Source of the DNA: Flavobacterium ranwuense
GTDB lineage: Bacteria > Bacteroidota > Bacteroidia > Flavobacteriales > Flavobacteriaceae
Length of the DNA: 64,000 nt
Assembly: GCF_004349315.1 (NCBI RefSeq)
Contig: NZ_SMLH01000005.1
Span: 62,001 to 126,000, forward strand
Direction of reading: 5' to 3'
The position numbers and the translations under genes were made by a program. How positions within the stretch are numbered: position 1 is the first letter of the stretch; every line of letters begins with the position of its first letter. The notes below the pieces were generated by a model. That model was given only the letters and a program-made list of their open reading frames with translations, had not been told where the DNA came from and made no database searches. Positions 61,184-64,000 of the stretch are shown here, in pieces.

Positions 61184-62227
61184 ATGGTTACTATAGAGAA
61201 ATTAGGAATAATTCTAAGTCCTACTGACAACGAATTTGAAAATAATGGTGTGTTCAATCCCGGTATTTATCAGGATGGAAATACCATTCATGTTTTATAC
61301 CGGGCAGTAAAACATGGAAATTTCTCAACCATAGGTTATGCAAAAATGGATGGTCCTCTTAAAATAACGGAACGGCATGAAAAGCCATTGATAACCCGTG
61401 ATTTCGATTACGAAAAACATGGTGTAGAAGATGCGAGAATTGTAAAAATTGAGGATACCTATTATATCACCTATACCGCTTATGACGGTGTCAATGCAAT
61501 GGGAGCACTAGCTACCTCAAAGGATTTGATTCATTTTGAAAAACATGGAATCATAACTCCACGTATAAATTACCAAGAATATGAAAATTTTGTAACTTTT
61601 TGTGACAAGAATAAAAATAAACTAAATCCAAAATACCATCAATACTATAACCTTTTTGCAAAAATAGGATTAGTGGGAGATGAACTTAGATTGCTCAGAG
61701 ATAAAGATGTGGTTTTATTTCCAAGAAAAATAAACGGAAAATTTGTTTTATTGCACCGCATTTGGCCTGGAATTCAGATCGTACAATTTAATGACTGGAA
61801 AGATTTAACCGAATCCTTTTGGGAAGATTATCTTAAAAATCTTGTCAACCATATCGTACTTGACCCAAAAGACATCTATGAAGTAAACTACATTGGTGCT
61901 GGTGGACCACCTATAGAAACTGAATTTGGCTGGTTGATAATCTATCATGGTGTTCAGGAAACTACAACAGGAAAAGTATATCGTGCCAAAGCAGCATTAC
62001 TGCAGTTAGACAAACCCGAAATTGAACTTGCCAGATTACTTTATCCGCTATTTTCCCCTACCAAGCAATGGGAAATAGAAGGCGAAGTAAGAAACATAGT
62101 GTTTCCAACTGGTCATGCTTTATTTGGGAATGATCTTTACATCTATTATGGTGTAGCTGATAAGCATGTTGCCGTAGCAAAATTAGACATCAACGAATTG
62201 CTTCTTGAATTGAGAAAACAATGTTAG
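61184..62227 (+). CDS. GH130-like mannoside phosphorylase / glycosidase
   Basis: This five-bladed beta-propeller enzyme of 347 residues belongs to the DUF377/GH130-related group. Family segments are GVFNPGIYQDGNTIHVLYRAV, GVEDARIVKIEDTYYITYTAYDG, YIGAGGPPIETEFGWLIIYHGV and YYGVADKHVAVA. GH130 enzymes phosphorolyse beta-mannosides; the exact substrate is not clear here. The start is 20 bases after mlaD and 10 bases before the next gene, so it is in one transcript with the Mla and GT4 genes. Confidence 0.85.
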   Translation: MVTIEKLGIILSPTDNEFENNGVFNPGIYQDGNTIHVLYRAVKHGNFSTIGYAKMDGPLKITERHEKPLITRDFDYEKHGVEDARIVKIEDTYYITYTAYDGVNAMGALATSKDLIHFEKHGIITPRINYQEYENFVTFCDKNKNKLNPKYHQYYNLFAKIGLVGDELRLLRDKDVVLFPRKINGKFVLLHRIWPGIQIVQFNDWKDLTESFWEDYLKNLVNHIVLDPKDIYEVNYIGAGGPPIETEFGWLIIYHGVQETTTGKVYRAKAALLQLDKPEIELARLLYPLFSPTKQWEIEGEVRNIVFPTGHALFGNDLYIYYGVADKHVAVAKLDINELLLELRKQC

Positions 62228-62237
62228 CAAAAGCGCC

Positions 62238-64000
62238 ATGAAACTCCAAAAAGGAATAAAAATGTTAATTGTAAGTTCGTATCCGCCAAGAGAATGCGGT
62301 ATAGCAACTTTTTCAAATGATATTGTAAATGCAGTGAAAATTGTTTTTGGAGATACATTACCGGTTGAGGTATGCGCTTTGCAGAATAGTGAACAACACT
62401 TTGAATATAATAATGAAGTAAGCTATATTTTACCTGTTAATTCATTGAAACATTACCGGATGGTTGCCGAAAAAATAAATGAACGAAACGACATCGCATT
62501 GGTTTGCATTCAACATGAATTTGGTCTTTTTAGAGGCGAATACGGCGATTATGTTCTCTCTTTCATACTAGCTCTAAACAAACCAATTGTTACTATTTTT
62601 CATACCGTGCTACCGAATCCGGATGAAAAAAGAAAGAAAATAGTTCATGCTATAGCTGATTTATCCGATCGAATCATTGTACTCACCAAAAACTCACAGA
62701 CTATTTTGACTACTAATTACGGTGTTGAGGAAACCAAAACAATTGTAATTCCACATGGCAATCACAATGTATTATGGGAACAAAAAAATACTCTAAAGAA
62801 CACTTATGATTTCTCGGATAAAATAGTGATGTCCACATTTGGTTTAATCAGTCAAAATAAAGGTATCGAAACCGTATTACAAGCTTTACCTGAAATTGTT
62901 AAAAAAAATCCCGAAGTAATTTTTCTGGTAATTGGGAAAACACATCCTGAAATAATTCGTCAAGAGGGAGAAATATATCGCGACAGTCTTATCAATTTAG
63001 TACAAGAACTTCATCTGGAAAATAATGTTATCTTCATTAATGAATACCTACAGTTGTCTCAATTACTGGAATATCTAACTCTATCAGACATCTATTTATT
63101 CTCTTCCAAAGATCCTAATCAAGCAGTAAGCGGTACTTTTGCTTATGCCATGAGTTGCGGTTGTACTGTTATTTCTACTCCAATACCGCATGCTGTTGAA
63201 GCATTAGTAAATGGCAACGGAATACTCTTGAATAGTTTCGAAAACTCCGAAGAATTTAAAAACGCAATAGTATACTTGATTGAAAATAAAGAGGAACGAA
63301 TAGCGATGGGTAAGAATGCATTTTCTTTGTCACACGCCACTAACTGGGAAAATATAGCCATTCAATACCGATTACTTTTTGACCAATTAACCAATCGAGA
63401 AGAAGATTTAAGATTCAATTTCCCTCCCATAAAACTAGACCATATCAAAAAACTCACTACTGATTTTGGAATACTTCAGTTTTCAAAATTCAGCCAGCCC
63501 GATCCTGAGTCGGGTTACACATTAGATGATAATGCCAGAGCACTGATTAATATGGTCCTGTATAACAAAGTTTTTCCAGACAACAATACCTTAAAATTAG
63601 CAAATATATATCTGAATTTTATAGAAGGCATTCAACGAAACAACGGCTGGTTTGATAACTACAAAGATTTTGACCATCAATTAACCAAACAAAATGAAGA
63701 AGTAAATCTTGAAGATGCCAACGGTAGAGCGCTATGGAGTTTAGGAACGGTAATTTCCCACAGGGACTCCTTACCTTTAGAAATGATTTGCCAGGCGGTA
63801 AAATGTTGGGACAAAGCCATAAAAAGAATTGACGATATTAAATCCCCAAGAGCAATAGCCTATGCTTTGAAAGGGCTGTATTTCTATCATTCTATTTATA
63901 AAGACGAAGAGATAAAGTCCCATATTGAGAAGCTTGCCGATGAACTTTTGCGCCACTATAATATCAATTCAGCAGAAAATTGGTGCTGGTACGAGGATTA
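62238..64000 (+). CDS. GT4 glycosyltransferase, C-terminus beyond the window
   Basis: ATG 62,238 opens a frame that stays open to the last base (587 codons). Residues 1-380 form a GT-B glycosyltransferase of family 4: VSSYPPRECGIATFSNDIV, VCIQHEFGLFRGEYGDY, LTKNSQTILT, FGLISQNKGIETVL and the nucleotide-sugar-binding DPNQAVSGTFAYAMSCG. The rest (from about 400) is an alpha-helical domain beginning FGILQFSKFSQPDPESGYTLDDNARALI, like the (alpha/alpha)6 part found fused to such enzymes. It ends a GH130-GT4 pair, probably for mannose-type glycan or glycolipid metabolism. Confidence 0.88.
   Translation, partial: MKLQKGIKMLIVSSYPPRECGIATFSNDIVNAVKIVFGDTLPVEVCALQNSEQHFEYNNEVSYILPVNSLKHYRMVAEKINERNDIALVCIQHEFGLFRGEYGDYVLSFILALNKPIVTIFHTVLPNPDEKRKKIVHAIADLSDRIIVLTKNSQTILTTNYGVEETKTIVIPHGNHNVLWEQKNTLKNTYDFSDKIVMSTFGLISQNKGIETVLQALPEIVKKNPEVIFLVIGKTHPEIIRQEGEIYRDSLINLVQELHLENNVIFINEYLQLSQLLEYLTLSDIYLFSSKDPNQAVSGTFAYAMSCGCTVISTPIPHAVEALVNGNGILLNSFENSEEFKNAIVYLIENKEERIAMGKNAFSLSHATNWENIAIQYRLLFDQLTNREEDLRFNFPPIKLDHIKKLTTDFGILQFSKFSQPDPESGYTLDDNARALINMVLYNKVFPDNNTLKLANIYLNFIEGIQRNNGWFDNYKDFDHQLTKQNEEVNLEDANGRALWSLGTVISHRDSLPLEMICQAVKCWDKAIKRIDDIKSPRAIAYALKGLYFYHSIYKDEEIKSHIEKLADELLRHYNINSAENWCWYED

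Noticed and set aside
1..64000. tRNA, rRNA or insertion-sequence genes
   Set aside because: No cloverleaf, rRNA stretch or transposase frame could be recognised by eye in any intergenic region. A covariance-model scan is the proper test.

Overview
The window looks like chromosomal DNA of a low-GC member of the Flavobacteriaceae, most likely Flavobacterium or a close relative. The evidence is the AT-rich intergenic DNA, promoters of the Bacteroidota type (a -7 box TAnnTTTG instead of an E. coli -10), almost no Shine-Dalgarno signals, and many families typical of this group: a LETM1-related biofilm protein, DUF4293, DUF4251, a 'sensor of ECF sigma factor', OxyR with Dps, and the CbpA/CbpM pair. 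No rRNA, tRNA, CRISPR array or intact insertion sequence was seen. Both ends cut genes: the C-terminal half of a thiolase at the left and a glycosyltransferase at the right.

Region 1 (1-14,131): fatty-acid beta-oxidation (thiolase, acyl-CoA dehydrogenase) interrupted by a small four-helix-bundle gene that sits between perfect 32-bp inverted repeats. Then come envelope lipoproteins (NlpE-like, DUF4251, META), a YihY membrane protein, an SDR, Cu/Zn superoxide dismutase, a LETM1-like protein, a carbonic anhydrase next to a SulP anion transporter, divergent dps/oxyR, and MnmD. Region 2 (14,132-34,048): housekeeping genes, including ilvE, a MazG-like hydrolase, an ECF sigma factor with anti-sigma-like and Spy-like partners, a repeat-rich secreted protein, Kup, an RsmB-type methyltransferase, rho, a NarL-type response regulator with its histidine kinase, a phosphodiesterase, truA and an ABC exporter. 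Region 3 (34,049-42,993): lpdA and a cysE-cysM operon, then an accessory stretch of single-gene units separated by palindromic dispersed repeats and a structured intergenic element. It contains a frameshifted LOG-family gene.

Region 4 (42,994-64,000) is almost entirely on the plus strand and reads as a stress and fermentation island: PEP synthase, the remains of an SDR gene, an OsmC peroxidase, pyruvate dehydrogenase E1 alpha and beta separated by a zinc-ribbon gene, D-lactate dehydrogenase, a site-2 protease with CBS domains, a cardiolipin-synthase-like PLD, a retron, YceI, CbpA-CbpM, a P-type Ca2+ ATPase, a MlaEFD lipid transporter, a GH130-like enzyme and a GT4 glycosyltransferase. These genes would redirect pyruvate metabolism, protect thiols and proteins, and remodel the envelope. 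That joint role is inferred from neighbourhood.

The strongest discovery candidates are: the retron at about 52,224-53,597, whose reverse transcriptase carries all the retron hallmarks and is preceded by a foldable candidate msr-msd and an unrecognised 41-residue ORF, with no obvious effector gene; the four-helix-bundle element bounded by inverted repeats at 575-998; the three-way-junction intergenic element at 38,724-38,852; and the E1-alpha whose thiamine-diphosphate GDG motif has decayed to SED.
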